A stretch of DNA of 64,000 nucleotides from Amanita rubescens. Taxonomy: Eukaryota; Basidiomycota; Agaricomycetes; Agaricales; Amanitaceae. The notes below the pieces were generated by a model, which had not been told where the DNA came from, ran no database searches, and saw only the letters and a list, made by a program, of their open reading frames with translations. Every line of letters begins with the position of its first letter. Position 1 is the stretch's first letter. The position numbers were made by a program, and so were the translations under genes. Below, piece after piece: positions 48,252 to 59,061 of this stretch. The stretch lies in NCBI GenBank assembly GCA_015039365.1, contig WION01000011.1, positions 186,001 to 250,000 of the forward strand. The letters run 5' to 3'.

Positions 48252-50056
48252 TTCGATCGTAAGACTAGTATCTGGGGACGTGAGTCTGAGGTTGGCTTCA
48301 AACGCGCCAGGTTAAATACCTCCAGAGTTTCTGTTTCCGGTATCTTGTCGTCCTGGCCGCTCACCACTCGTATTGGACACAGGAACGGCTTCATACCATT
48401 TCTCGACCTCCGACTCAACGAGTCAGGAAGCTCCGTTGTTTGCGCATGAGATCCATCCTGTGGTATATTTCACGATCTTCCATCAATCAAAACCTATACG
48501 TTACGTTGCTGAGAATGTAACGTAAATTTGCCCTGACCGCTCACCACTCATGTTCAGGAATCAGGGGATGACCAAACGCCGGTGCTTGAACCACGCGTGA
48601 GTTTGGTGCCTAGCCTTGTATTTTTCGTCATCGGGGTCATTTCAACCAGTGCGAAGCGTAAGAAAGTAGCCGAGAATAATTTTAACAGGAGGATGCGGGG
48701 TAAGGGAGGGTAAGGGGAGATGCAATAAACAAATGAGCCTCCGAGGCGGACGGCAACGCGTATTTGCCGAACAAAAGGCCCCGAATCACGGGAGCGAGGC
48801 ACGACAACACGTGCATCAGGTTCTCCGAGCCTTGGTGGATGTGTGCCTCTGTTCCTTTCCTTGACATTTGCTCGGCAGGGTTCAATACGCGTCGGCTTAT
48901 CCCAAACTCAGTTGTGGCAGGTGGAGTTCCAGTTGAATGTGAATGCGCAACAAAGGAACGTGACTCTGACATGTGACATGTGACACTCTCTGATCTCGCT
49001 GACCATGGGAACTGCGACAGAGTGCCGCTGCGATTTTAAAGGTATCGCTCGCTATTCGTCGTTGCGACTACATGATGTAGCCTCCAACATCCATATTCAT
49101 ATCCACACCGGATGACACTTCATCATCTCATACGACACTGCTCTTGACGAAACGCGATCCGACTTTCTTCCAGTCGTACGCTATCCATGCAAGTCCGCGC
49201 ATCGGTTACTGGTTACCAAAAGGCTATGGTATAGCGGTTCACGGCCATTTTGAAAATTTTGTTTCAAAGACGCATCTGTGAAAGTACATCATTGTGCCTA
49301 GCGGATTCACAGGTATCCCTCTTCCCTACGTCGCGATCGACTACTTATGGCCCAAGTGAGATGACTAGGGACTTGCCAATGGTAGAACGATCCCGCATCT
49401 TACGGATGGCGAGCCGTGGGATACGCCAACTATCTCAATATTTGTCGCCGAAAATGCGTCGTTTTCGAACCGACCAACGAAGAGTGAGTACATAGCCGTC
49501 AGCAAAATTTACGTCTAATGGAAGTTTTTTGTAAATGGGGCCGTGCCCACCCAGGTAATCCGTCGCACAAGTAACAGCAATTGCAAACAAAAAAAAAGTT
49601 AGGTACACCAACCGGAAATTGACAGCAGTCTTGCCGTCTCAATTTCATCTAAACGAGGATGGCGCATGCATTGTTTTCTTTACCCTATAATACAATTCTT
49701 TTCCTCTTCGTATTGGCAACGGAACTTGTGCGCCCTCAAGGCAGTTCGCTTCATGCAAATACAACACGCAAATATACTCAAAAAAGGAAACATGAACGAA
49801 ACGAGGTGCCATAATGGCGAACGGCTCTGTCTTCATGCTATCCGCGTGAAGTGGGATAAGGGATGGAGATGTCCCTTCGTTCGATTGCCGCGAATGGCGC
49901 TCACGCCAATCAAATTTGACGGTGGTTTAGTGGCATGTGACGTGTAGTTCGGTTCGTACGATGAATTCCTGCCTATATATAACGCTACCATTTTCGTCAG
50001 TAATCTATTTCACCCAGGCGGACCTTATCCCCATTTCCCATCAATCTGAAATTCGT
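48252..50056. other. Long intergenic stretch, possibly with gene remains
   Basis: No gene is supported. Around 49290-49490 the plus strand reads like protein between stops (YIIVPSGFTGIPLPYVAIDY; HLTDGEPWDTPTISIFVAEN), which could be a decayed gene. Minus frames at 48554-48972 lack support. Confidence 0.3.
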
Positions 50057-50311
50057 ATGGACGCGGATCGTTATCTTGCTTTCGTGACAAGCCTCGGACG
50101 TAACTCGCATCGTGACTACTTAGTCTGTTTATTGTCGGCCCGTCTGAGAACCCTGCACCAGGGCCCCACCGATTTGAGCTTGCCAGAATTTCTGGTCGAA
50201 GCGCTTAGGGTGAAGAAATGCGAGAGAATGGAGAACGGAGCTTTTGCGTCTCTCGAACCAACGAAAGCACCCCAACCCCCCAAACCATCTAATCAAGTGG
50301 CTGCAGTATAA
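50057..50311 (+). CDS. Small hypothetical protein, 84 aa
   Basis: ATG at 50057 opens MDADRYLAFVTSLGRNSHRD and the frame runs to TAA at 50309-50311, ending in a proline-rich tail (APQPPKPSNQ). A TATATATAA-like motif lies upstream near 49974-49982, about 75 bp before the ATG, a reasonable core-promoter position. No domain is recognised and the product looks soluble. The longer frame upstream lacks the same protein-like composition. Confidence 0.4.
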   Translation: MDADRYLAFVTSLGRNSHRDYLVCLLSARLRTLHQGPTDLSLPEFLVEALRVKKCERMENGAFASLEPTKAPQPPKPSNQVAAV

Positions 50312-50753
50312 TTGTGCATGGGCGCAAGCGTGCGATCTCGATGTCGCTGTAACTTGAACCTAGACGTGACCCCCACTAGTACGCGTACTGTCAAAGGGTG
50401 CACATGATGCATTTCAAAATCATACATATCCTTGCCCCAATCATTGACCAATCCACTTTTGCTACAACTACGGTTGCCAAATATCAGAAAGGTTAGGGTT
50501 ACTACTTAATATGCGCTGTCAACTGATAAGCGGGGCATTCAAGTTCTGGGCAGTGCTAGCGACGCGCGTCAACTTCTGCTGAACGATGAACATCGATAAT
50601 AATGAGGTTGTACGATTGTTTGATAGAATCCTTCTACTTTGTCTATCGTAACTAGTAGGAGCCGATACCTTGATTCCAGTCATTTATAATGATCGAAGGT
50701 GAAGAAGAGACATATTCCTGACGAGTAAGCAACGACGAATGGTCATGAAATTC
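50312..50753. other. Intergenic stretch
   Basis: No feature is supported between the small plus-strand frame and the 3' end of the F-box gene on the minus strand. Confidence 0.4.
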
Positions 50754-51749
50754 TCAGCCAAAATGGAATACAGTCATCTTTTCAACAACATCCAGTCCGT
50801 CGTCATCCTGGCTCTTGACAAACTGCCAACCGTAAGTATAAGTAGGACCCAAAGCCACGCCTAGCACGTACCTTTAAACCTAACACATTCTCGTCGTCCA
50901 TGAACCACGCGTTATAACCATACACCTCGGGAGCTGTGTATATCGTACAGCCCAATCCCATCTTGATCTCTTCCGCAAAAACATTACGATGATCAAAGTA
51001 GTCTCTTTTTCGTCCTACAACCAATTTTCCAGGCATATTATCTTGAAGATTGTGGACGTTATAAGGGTTGAAGTCAATGATGCTGACTTGGTATCTTTCA
51101 TCACTATCATCGACAGGCTCAAGACGAACCCATCTTTGTCCGGCGGAAGTGGTAATCCAGGTTTCAGTATCGTCCCCCAGCGTCGAGCCACCTTGAAATA
51201 GGTGGTCATCCAGACCAAGGAATTGAGTTCACGCTATACACCTCTCCGGCGGTAGACCCGCTAGAGGCTGCCTGAAAGTCCATGCTGAAGGAGAGAGAAT
51301 ATGACGCCCCAGATTCGCCAGAATCGATCAACTCTTGATTGAAATGATGCTGGAGATTGAATGGGGGAGGCGCGCCTGTCTCTGTGAGATTTGTGATGTT
51401 TTCTAGAAGAGATCGGCGGCGCATGAAAAGAACGAATGTCAGGTCAGATTGGGTGGGGAAAGGGTGATATTGACTATGGTGATGATCATGGTTTCGTCCG
51501 CAGAAGTGTGGAATGGTTTAGGTGAAGCGCGTAGCACGTTATGTGGGTTAGGTCGACCGCGGCAACTATCAAGTGAGGAGATAGAACATCCCTTAGACAT
51601 AACAGGAAAACAAAGACGTAACACCTGATATGGAACACTATCTGCTTCCTTGGGGATCTTCCAAACTTCGTATTGGCCATGGATCACGTTGGGTACGATA
51701 AGAATTTCAGGTGATACGAAAGCAAGACTACTAGAGTAGGCGTTCTCCG

Positions 51750-52113
51750 TGTTAAACGGTAACACGCTAGAGGCTAGAAGATAGAGATAAACTCAGATAC
51801 GTTTATTCGTACTACAGTTGTAGCATACCTAGAAGATAGAGATAAACTAACAACGGGTATTAGTATGTGATTAAGATAGTGTGGAAAGGACGATCTCACC
51901 TCAGATACGTTTATTCGTACTGAGGTGAGAGACGCAAAATGGAACTATATAAATATGTAGGAGATGAAAGGTAACTAGGTAGAGGGATATGTGAGGCGGA
52001 TGAATGGTGAGATGCGCTTTGTGGTGCAAAGCGCGTTGATGGTGAACAATGCTCGGCGCACTAAGCGCCGAGGTATGAAAGGAGGAGGCGTCATTGCGTT
52101 GTAATGTTCAACA
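51750..52113 (-). repeat. 3' LTR of the copia element
   Basis: 364 bp, identical by eye to 56738-57101. It contains inverted motifs (CGGCGCACTAAGCGCCG; CTCAGATACGTTTATTCG) that may serve in transcription or RNA structure. Confidence 0.95.
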
Positions 52114-52122
52114 CTCCTCCTC
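52114..52122 (-). other. Candidate polypurine tract
   Basis: On the minus strand GAGGAGGAG lies immediately before the 3' LTR, the expected place for second-strand priming. Confidence 0.7.
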
Positions 52123-52131
52123 AACGCGAAC

Positions 52132-55100
52132 TTAAGTTGAGGCTCCTCCTGTCGATAGCTCGGGTAGATTCTGTAATCCAAGGAACATGCGGAACCGGAT
52201 GAATTTCTGGCGTTCGAGAGGTTTAGTGAGAGCGTCGGCTAGGTTGTCTCGGGTGGAGATGTATTTGAGAACCACTTCGCGGTTTTCGACACATTCTCGA
52301 AGATAATGATACTTGATGTCCATGTGTTTGACTCGAGCATGAAGGAGAGGGTCTTCTGAGAGTATACGAGCAGCGTTGTTGTCGCAATAGATAACTGTGG
52401 GTTCATCCTGAGGGAAACCAATGGCACGAAGGAGTTGACGGATCCATATGGCTTCTTTGGCTGTCTCAAATGCTGCAACGTACTCGGCTTCGCATGATGA
52501 GGTCGTGACATTCCTTTGCTTGCGTGCGCTCCAGGAGATGGTACCGGATCCGAGTGAGAAGGCGTAGCCTCCGACGCTTCTTCGAAAATCCGGACAGTTG
52601 GCCCAATCGGAATCGCTGTAGCCGATGAGTTTGATTTCGTTGGCGCCTCCGAGTTTGAGCCAGAGGGTTCTCGATCCTTTTAGGTATCGTACGAGTCGAA
52701 TAGCAGCGTCCCAGTGTTCGAATGAGTAGCAGTCGAGGAATTGCGTTAGTTGTTGTACATCGACTTTGATGTCAATCCGAGTTCCGATTGCGAGATAGAT
52801 GAGGGCTCCTACGAGAGATCGATAAGGTAATTTTTGTAGGGTTTGACGCTCCTCCTCGGACAGAACGGAGAGGTCTGGACGTCGTAACTTGAGACCGGGT
52901 TCCATCGGAATAGTGCTCGGGTTGGCATCCTTCTGTCCAAACTGGGTGATAATTTTGTCGATGAGGGTGGTTTGGGAGAGGTAGATGGAGCGAGTAGAGC
53001 GGTCCCGTTTGATGGCTATGCCGACGCAGAGGCGAGCTTCGCCGAGATCAGATAGTTCCCACTTTGTACGCATCTGTTGTTTGAAGGCGTCATTCTCCGC
53101 TTTAGAGTTAGAGACCAATAGAAAGTCGTCGACGTGCACTACAGCAATAACAATGCGGTCGTCCTGGTTTCGGTAGTATGTACAATAGTCGGGCACGAGG
53201 CGTCGAAAACCCCATGAGATCATAGATTCGTTTAAGGTTTGGTTCCAGACTCGGCCGCTTTGCTTCATGCCGTACAAACTCCGTTCCAGCTTCCAGACCC
53301 AGTCTTCCTTTCCAGCTTCTTCGAAACCAACCGGCTGCTCCATGTATTGTGTCTCATCGTCAGGCAGAAGACCGTAGAGAAAAGCGGTCTTGACATCAAT
53401 TTGTTGAATATCCCAGTCAAGGGAAGCGGCAATGTGTAAGATAATCCGCCAAGATTCCATCCGGGCCGTCGGCGATGTCGTTTTTGAATAGTCACGGCCG
53501 AAGATTTGTTCAAATCCCTTGAAGACATGACGAACCTTCCAACGGACGGGGTTGCCATGCTCATCACATTTGATCCTAAAGACCGGCTTCCCTTTTCGAA
53601 CGCGTTGGCTAGGTGGGACAGCGGATCGAGGGACGAGGGTGAAGACCTTCATATCGCGTAAAGATTTGAGTTCTTCCCGATATGCCGCGAGCCATTTTTC
53701 GGCATCTGGGGAACGTTGCGCCTCCGCCCAATCATTCGGTAGATCTTGGTCCCCGTTGTCGCTTAATAGAAAGGCCAGTTCAGGGTTTGATTCACACAAG
53801 TCCGCTAAGTGAGCGAGATTTGCTGCATCATGGCCGAATGCCTCGTTGTTCTGAATGAGATTCCAGAAGGCGGGCTGCTTCTCTTGTCGCGCACGCGTCA
53901 CACGCTCCGCACTTTCTTTCGACTGTTGGACGGCTTGTTCAAGGCGGGAGGGTTGGGGAGCACCAGAAGTAGTCTGGATGCGGGTTGAGCGTCGAGGTTG
54001 ATTGTCGTGAGTAGCGAGCGTGGGTGGAATGGTGGGATTACTAGGTACCGCAGGTGGAAGCTCCGGAGCTGGAAGCGTCGGAGGCAGTGGCGGGGGTAGG
54101 ACCGGCTCATTACCATCTTGGAATGTTACAGGCGGGACAGTGGCTTGGATGAGCTGAGGGACGGAAGGCTGAAGTTTGACGTCACCAGCAGGCATATGAC
54201 CGTGGTGGCTTTCTAAAAATTGGACGTGGAATGAGCTAATGACTTTGTTCGTTTCGCGATGATAACAGCGATATGTTTTAGACTTAGCATCATAACCGAT
54301 GAGGACGCATTCGATGGAACGCGGATATATCTTTGGGTTGTGAGAGTTTTGAATGAGGACAAATGCGCGGCAACCGATTTCTCGCAAGTAAGAGTAGTCA
54401 GGCTTCTTGCCGTACCAGATCTCAAATGGGACTTTTCCTTTGAGTGGTCGAGATGTTGTTCTCGTGTGAAGGTGTGCTGCTGTCAGATAAAATTCGTCCC
54501 AGAGCTTCGACGGAAGTTTCGCATAGAGTCGCATTGTCCGAGCTTTTCCCATTAGAGTGCGGTGCATTCGTTCGACGCGTCCAATGTGTGCTGAAGTGTA
54601 TGGTGCTGAGTATTCATGATCACCGCCTCGTGATTGAAGCCATTTGTCGAGCTCATTACTTCTTAGTTCTCCGTTATCCGTCCGATACTTCCAGAGCTTT
54701 AAACCGGTTTCATTCTCGCGTGCGAGTTGCCAGGCGACCAATTCTCGATAGGCTTGACCTTTGGTTTTTAGCGGGATACTCCATACGAAGCTCGAGTAGT
54801 CATCGACAATGTTCATAATATATCTATTTCCAGTGCGCGATTCTACATCAGCTGGTCCTGAGAGATCTACCCAGACTATTTCGAGTCTCCTTTTGGCTCG
54901 CCCTCCATCCCAGCGTTGCTTAGGAATTGGTTCTCTGGTCTGTTTTCCAAGGGCACAAGAGTCACATTTCGGAGGTAGCTGGGTAGAAATGGGGTGCGCA
55001 CCGCTTATAGCGCTATTTTTGATTGTGTCGATTACGGCTTCATAGTTGGCATGTCCAAGTCGCCGGTGCCATGTCTCCAGGTTGGCAGCATATTTCACAG

Positions 55101-56664
55101 TGAGCGTGTGTTCTATTGGTAGATCAAAGAGCTGGAGTTGGTAGAGTTTTCGCATGGATAACTGTCCCCGTGCGATAACGGCGCCAGTCGTCTTGCTTGT
55201 GATCCAACATGAATCCTCATCAAAATGGGCAATAAATCCCGAGTCTCGTGTAAGGGTTTGGACGGAGATTAGGCGGACGGTGGATGTGGGGACGAATAGG
55301 GCGTTTTTGAGTATAATGTGGTCATCCTCGGTTAAGGTGAGCTTGATATCTCCGACTCCTGTGGCTGCGATGGATGATCCGCCTACTCCTTTGATGAATT
55401 TAGGAGAAATGGATCGTAAATTGCTGAAGTCGGCGCGCTCAGGTGATATATGGACAGTGGCGCCAGTGTCGCAAAGGAAAGGTAAGGCTTTGTTTTCGAC
55501 GATGCTTGAGAATGCGACAGGGTCGTTTGGTTTGCTGTTAGTGGCCCAGTTGACTGACGTTGTAGGCTCCTCCTCAGCAAGCCATCCCTCACACTCAATG
55601 CTATCACTAGAGTTTGATTGGATTGATTGGAGGTTATCGGATGCGAGGCCAGCAAAAGCAGGTGTAGTCTCGGCAGAGGCACCTTCATCAGTATCAACTG
55701 CGTCAATGTATGCAGTGAACACGCGACCTGTCGTATCTTTGAGACGAATCGGTATTTTCCCTTTGTTACCGGATGAGGAAGTTGAGGTGTTTTTGCCAGA
55801 AGTCTTGCCTCCCGCTTCCCGCCGTGCACGCTTTGACTCCTCAATTGTCTTCCCTGCCATGCCGCCGCCTGGGGAGATGCAGTAATCCGCGCTATGACCA
55901 GGCCTCTTGCAATTGCTACATGAAGGGACGTTGGGTTTGGTTTTGGCCAGTAGAGCAGTGGCGGGGGAAGGGGTTGATTTATCAGCATTGAGCAGGCGTT
56001 GTTCGTTCTCAAGGAGGCGAATGATGTCAGTGGGTGTGTAGGGTTTTTCCTTTGTTGATTGAGATATGCTGTGATTGACGGTGGTTCTCAGATGTGCGTA
56101 GTTGGTCAGGCCGCTTAGAATGAATAGGCAAGCCATGACATCGGCAGTTAGATCTCCCATCGCTAGTGTTCGCTTGGCCAGCTGATAGGCCTTAGTCGCT
56201 GATGTGGGTAGGGGTTCGTCGTGATGTGAGAATCGAAGAGACATCCCTTCGTGGATTAATTGAAGTTGGCGCATAGGACCTTCGTTAACATGGCGTGTCT
56301 CGAGCTTATCCCAGCACGCTTTCGAGGTGGTGACAGTGTCATCAGCGAGGATAAATTCCTGCTCACTTTCGTCAATGTTTTGAAGCAGGAAGTTAAAGGC
56401 GAGGTCGTCATTCTCGCTCCAGTTGGCATGCGCGCGTGGCTCTTTGTCCGCAGTGGGTTTAGAGACAGTACCCTTAACATACCCTTTGAGTCGGTTGAGG
56501 CCTAGCGCTATATTCATTGTTCGGCTCCATTCTTTCCAGTTGCCCTTGACATGGTCGAGACGGTCGCCAGTAAAGGTCTGAGATATGGATAGACGTGGGA
56601 TAGACGGACGATATGTGTCGGGATCATAAATCCCGGATGGGTTTGGATTCTCGGTTCCAGGCAT
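52132..56664 (-). CDS. Copia gag-pol polyprotein
   Basis: One uninterrupted frame of 1510 codons. In order: gag with a CCHC zinc knuckle (CSNCKRPGHSADYC, about residue 250), aspartic protease (FLCDTGATVHIS), integrase HHCC (HRRLGHANYEAV; CDSCALGK) and DDE core (WVDLSGPADV; YRTDNGELRS), reverse transcriptase (IQQIDVKTAFLYGL; VVHVDDFLLVS, the Y/F-x-DD box) and RNase H (GYSDSDWANCP; SSCEAEYVAAFETAKEA). Gene order integrase before reverse transcriptase places it in Ty1/copia. No frameshift separates gag from pol. All catalytic residues I can check are present, so the element may be active. Confidence 0.95.
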   Translation of the reverse strand: MPGTENPNPSGIYDPDTYRPSIPRLSISQTFTGDRLDHVKGNWKEWSRTMNIALGLNRLKGYVKGTVSKPTADKEPRAHANWSENDDLAFNFLLQNIDESEQEFILADDTVTTSKACWDKLETRHVNEGPMRQLQLIHEGMSLRFSHHDEPLPTSATKAYQLAKRTLAMGDLTADVMACLFILSGLTNYAHLRTTVNHSISQSTKEKPYTPTDIIRLLENEQRLLNADKSTPSPATALLAKTKPNVPSCSNCKRPGHSADYCISPGGGMAGKTIEESKRARREAGGKTSGKNTSTSSSGNKGKIPIRLKDTTGRVFTAYIDAVDTDEGASAETTPAFAGLASDNLQSIQSNSSDSIECEGWLAEEEPTTSVNWATNSKPNDPVAFSSIVENKALPFLCDTGATVHISPERADFSNLRSISPKFIKGVGGSSIAATGVGDIKLTLTEDDHIILKNALFVPTSTVRLISVQTLTRDSGFIAHFDEDSCWITSKTTGAVIARGQLSMRKLYQLQLFDLPIEHTLTVKYAANLETWHRRLGHANYEAVIDTIKNSAISGAHPISTQLPPKCDSCALGKQTREPIPKQRWDGGRAKRRLEIVWVDLSGPADVESRTGNRYIMNIVDDYSSFVWSIPLKTKGQAYRELVAWQLARENETGLKLWKYRTDNGELRSNELDKWLQSRGGDHEYSAPYTSAHIGRVERMHRTLMGKARTMRLYAKLPSKLWDEFYLTAAHLHTRTTSRPLKGKVPFEIWYGKKPDYSYLREIGCRAFVLIQNSHNPKIYPRSIECVLIGYDAKSKTYRCYHRETNKVISSFHVQFLESHHGHMPAGDVKLQPSVPQLIQATVPPVTFQDGNEPVLPPPLPPTLPAPELPPAVPSNPTIPPTLATHDNQPRRSTRIQTTSGAPQPSRLEQAVQQSKESAERVTRARQEKQPAFWNLIQNNEAFGHDAANLAHLADLCESNPELAFLLSDNGDQDLPNDWAEAQRSPDAEKWLAAYREELKSLRDMKVFTLVPRSAVPPSQRVRKGKPVFRIKCDEHGNPVRWKVRHVFKGFEQIFGRDYSKTTSPTARMESWRIILHIAASLDWDIQQIDVKTAFLYGLLPDDETQYMEQPVGFEEAGKEDWVWKLERSLYGMKQSGRVWNQTLNESMISWGFRRLVPDYCTYYRNQDDRIVIAVVHVDDFLLVSNSKAENDAFKQQMRTKWELSDLGEARLCVGIAIKRDRSTRSIYLSQTTLIDKIITQFGQKDANPSTIPMEPGLKLRRPDLSVLSEEERQTLQKLPYRSLVGALIYLAIGTRIDIKVDVQQLTQFLDCYSFEHWDAAIRLVRYLKGSRTLWLKLGGANEIKLIGYSDSDWANCPDFRRSVGGYAFSLGSGTISWSARKQRNVTTSSCEAEYVAAFETAKEAIWIRQLLRAIGFPQDEPTVIYCDNNAARILSEDPLLHARVKHMDIKYHYLRECVENREVVLKYISTRDNLADALTKPLERQKFIRFRMFLGLQNLPELSTGGAST

Positions 56665-56737
56665 GGTAGCAGCGAGAGTGTGTAGCGTGAAAACCAGATA
56701 ACTTCAGATTTAGATCTGACGGAATAGGCCCATAACC

Positions 56738-57101
56738 TGTTAAACGGTAACACGCTAGAGGCTAGAAGATAGAGATAAACTCAGATACGTTTATTCGTAC
56801 TACAGTTGTAGCATACCTAGAAGATAGAGATAAACTAACAACGGGTATTAGTATGTGATTAAGATAGTGTGGAAAGGACGATCTCACCTCAGATACGTTT
56901 ATTCGTACTGAGGTGAGAGACGCAAAATGGAACTATATAAATATGTAGGAGATGAAAGGTAACTAGGTAGAGGGATATGTGAGGCGGATGAATGGTGAGA
57001 TGCGCTTTGTGGTGCAAAGCGCGTTGATGGTGAACAATGCTCGGCGCACTAAGCGCCGAGGTATGAAAGGAGGAGGCGTCATTGCGTTGTAATGTTCAAC
57101 A
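56738..57101 (-). repeat. 5' LTR of the copia element
   Basis: Identical partner of the 3' LTR. Just inside it on the minus strand, GGTTATGGGCC follows the LTR end by a few bases and is the candidate primer-binding site; the tRNA was not identified. Confidence 0.95.
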
Positions 57102-57963
57102 CTCCGAAGTTTGATGTTGCTATCGTAAAAAAGGCAAATATTTCAGAAGGAAAAGAGAGACGGATTAGCATAGCTGCGTACCAACCGCTTGTGGCCCGTC
57201 TTCCAGTCGAAGATGAATAGCTGGGCCATCCTGTGAGTTTCGACTAGGAGAGCAAGGTTGTCGCCAGCGATTTCCAGCGTAACATCCTGACCTCTTTCAT
57301 AATCTCGTACATCTATTCGTGGACGGTGAGCCAACGGATGGTATTCTCTAGTGGAGAATTGGAGAAGAATCATGTACATTGAATATGGGCGTCTTTGATC
57401 GACATCCGTCGACCTGGCGTTTAAAGTGAGAAGCGTCATTCACAAAACAGGTTTTGACGAACGCACGAGATGACGTTGATCATGAGATCATGTTCGTCAA
57501 CAGCCATGCCCACCTTCTGGATATGCACACAGTCACGATTCCAATTCTTGATTGGAGCGTGACTGGGTATGGTTATCCATCGTAGAACATCATCAGGTGT
57601 GGATGGAAGGGAGCAATAGTGCAAATTATGGCCCTCGCTATCACCGTACAGATAGACGCCCGATGTCAAGTCGCATATAGGAAATGGCTTATGTGCATCA
57701 TCGAACGTCTTTATAAAGGCTGGCTGAAACCTGCACCACGCCTTTTCTCGCTTCATCAGAGCATCGTAGCGTTCCGCGAATGACAGAGTGCAATACGGGT
57801 TGTCAACGACGCCTGCCGCATAACAGGCCAAGTGATACCGAAGAATCAACGAGGAACGTATGAAACTGTTAATTTGCATTGATACAAGGGTGCACTTTCT
57901 GACGTCTTCTGCATCCAGATAGAGGAAAATTAGCTCGAGCACATCGTGGGGGAGCGCAAGCAA

Positions 57964-58319
57964 AGTAGTGGGGCTGCTTATGCGATAGATTAAAAGGACA
58001 TGAAGGAAAACAGGGGGCGGACGAACTTTGCAGAGTCAAAAACCGCACTCCCAGTCACTACGGGACACATAGCACCAGTAGCCTCGTTGCGAGTGCTCCT
58101 TGGCGCCTTGCCGTGCATTGAATCCATGCCTGGTATAGGAGGCTTCTTGCGGATTCCCGGAGCGTACGGATGTAGTGTCTGAGAACGGCGAACGCCTATT
58201 TTTGTTGCATCACGTGACCCAGAGATTTCTGGCGCCCGATCCTACGCCCGCAACGATTTCTCTCTTATAGACGTGATGGTCCAGTATGAAGAATATCCGA
58301 GAGTCGAGACAGCCGTCAT
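57964..58319. other. Intergenic stretch upstream of the F-box gene
   Basis: Should contain the F-box gene's first exon or promoter. No start codon could be joined to the F-box frame with confidence. Confidence 0.35.
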
Positions 58320-58384
58320 GTTGACAACACATATGGTACTCAGCGGAACGACCGACAATGGCACCACTGCCACAGAACATCAAG

Positions 58385-59061
58385 GCTGCGCTCTTTCTTT
58401 TTTTTTTTTTTTTTTTTCGAATAGAAGGCGAGTGTATTGCCACAACACACTACAGAGGTACTCTGGGAAAAAACCTACACTAGGTGAGGAAAAGAACCCG
58501 TAAGCAAAATACTTATACTAATCACGAAGTCGGCATAGGGCCGCATACAGTGTTTAACTAGTCCACCCCCAGACGAAGTCGACGAGAGAGGAGCTATGAG
58601 CCGTGGAAGGACGAGGGGACCTAGTCTAAGCCTAGGCCATCGTAGCGCGCCGCGACGCGGGCGGTTTGTTTGGTTTGGTGGCGTTGATCGCGAGCCTGGC
58701 GGACTTGCTTCAATCGTTTGGCTTGCAGGGCGGCAAGCGCTTTGTCGTCGAATCTAGAGATGAAGAAGGGGCAGTCCCGCGAGATGGCGAGATGGGGCCC
58801 ACGGCAATTGATGCATTTGATGTCTTCCATGGTGACGTCCTGTTGGACTGCCTGCTCATGGACGGCCGTGCTGTGACAGTTGGCGCAAAGGGCACACCAA
58901 GGAAGGCGTGACGAACAGACATGAGAAGTGTGGCCCCACCGGAGGCAGATACCACACTGGCGAGAGGCCTTGCGCAAGACCCAAGGGCGGGCACGACAGG
59001 GGATGCCATCGAAGTTGACGTCCGTCTGGAGGAGGCGACGTGCGACAGCTACGCTCTTTCA
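58385..59061 (-). mobile_element. 5'-truncated LINE-like retrotransposon fragment
   Basis: Compared with copy A of the segmental duplication, about 650 bp is inserted here. On the plus strand it begins with a run of about 22 T (a poly-A tail on the minus strand) and is flanked by GCTGCGCTCTTTC (58385-58397) and GCTACGCTCTTTC (59049-59061), a 13-bp target duplication with one mismatch. The body carries a minus-strand ORF with gag-like zinc knuckles. This is the signature of target-primed reverse transcription. Confidence 0.88.
58621..59046 (-). pseudogene. C-terminal fragment of LINE ORF1 (zinc-knuckle protein)
   Basis: The minus-strand frame is open from the truncated 5' end of the element to a stop at 58621. 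It shows three cysteine/histidine knuckles: CGICLRWGHTSHVC, CALCANCHSTAVHE and CINCRGPHLAISRDC. A basic tail (QAKRLKQVRQARDQRHQ) follows. These knuckles are typical of ORF1 proteins of fungal non-LTR elements. The N-terminal part and all of ORF2 are missing, so it is not autonomous. Confidence 0.8.

Larger units (their letters stand above)
51750..57101 (-). mobile_element. Complete Ty1/copia LTR retrotransposon
   Basis: Two 364-bp LTRs (51750-52113 and 56738-57101) appear identical along their length, begin TGTTAAACGG and end GTTCAACA on the plus strand, and are flanked by the 5-bp target duplication CTCCG (51745-51749 and 57102-57106). The single gag-pol frame is intact. Identical LTRs mean a very recent insertion. 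It lies inside the F-box gene in the same orientation as that gene. Confidence 0.97.
50754..57963 (-). pseudogene. F-box protein gene split by a copia insertion
   Basis: The 5' part on the minus strand (57963-57466, 57413-57182) encodes an F-box start (LALPHDVLELIFLYLDAEDV) and a propeller-like region (LLQFSTREYHPLAHRP; LEIAGDNLALLVE; FIFDWKTGHKR). The continuation lies beyond the 5.35-kb copia element at 51744-50754: SSLAFVSPEILIVPNVIHGQ, PHNVLRASPKPFHTSADET, MRRRSLLENI, TWITTSAGQRWVRLEP, NVFAEEIKMGLG, MDDENVLGLK and a last exon (50824-50754) ending VFHFG. These parts follow the order of a common basidiomycete F-box family. The downstream half also contains apparent frameshifts near 51430 and 51205. 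The 5' start codon is unresolved: no ATG in frame directly upstream of the F-box, so a short first exon may be missing. Members recruit substrates to SCF ubiquitin ligases; this copy is presumably dead. Confidence 0.82.
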
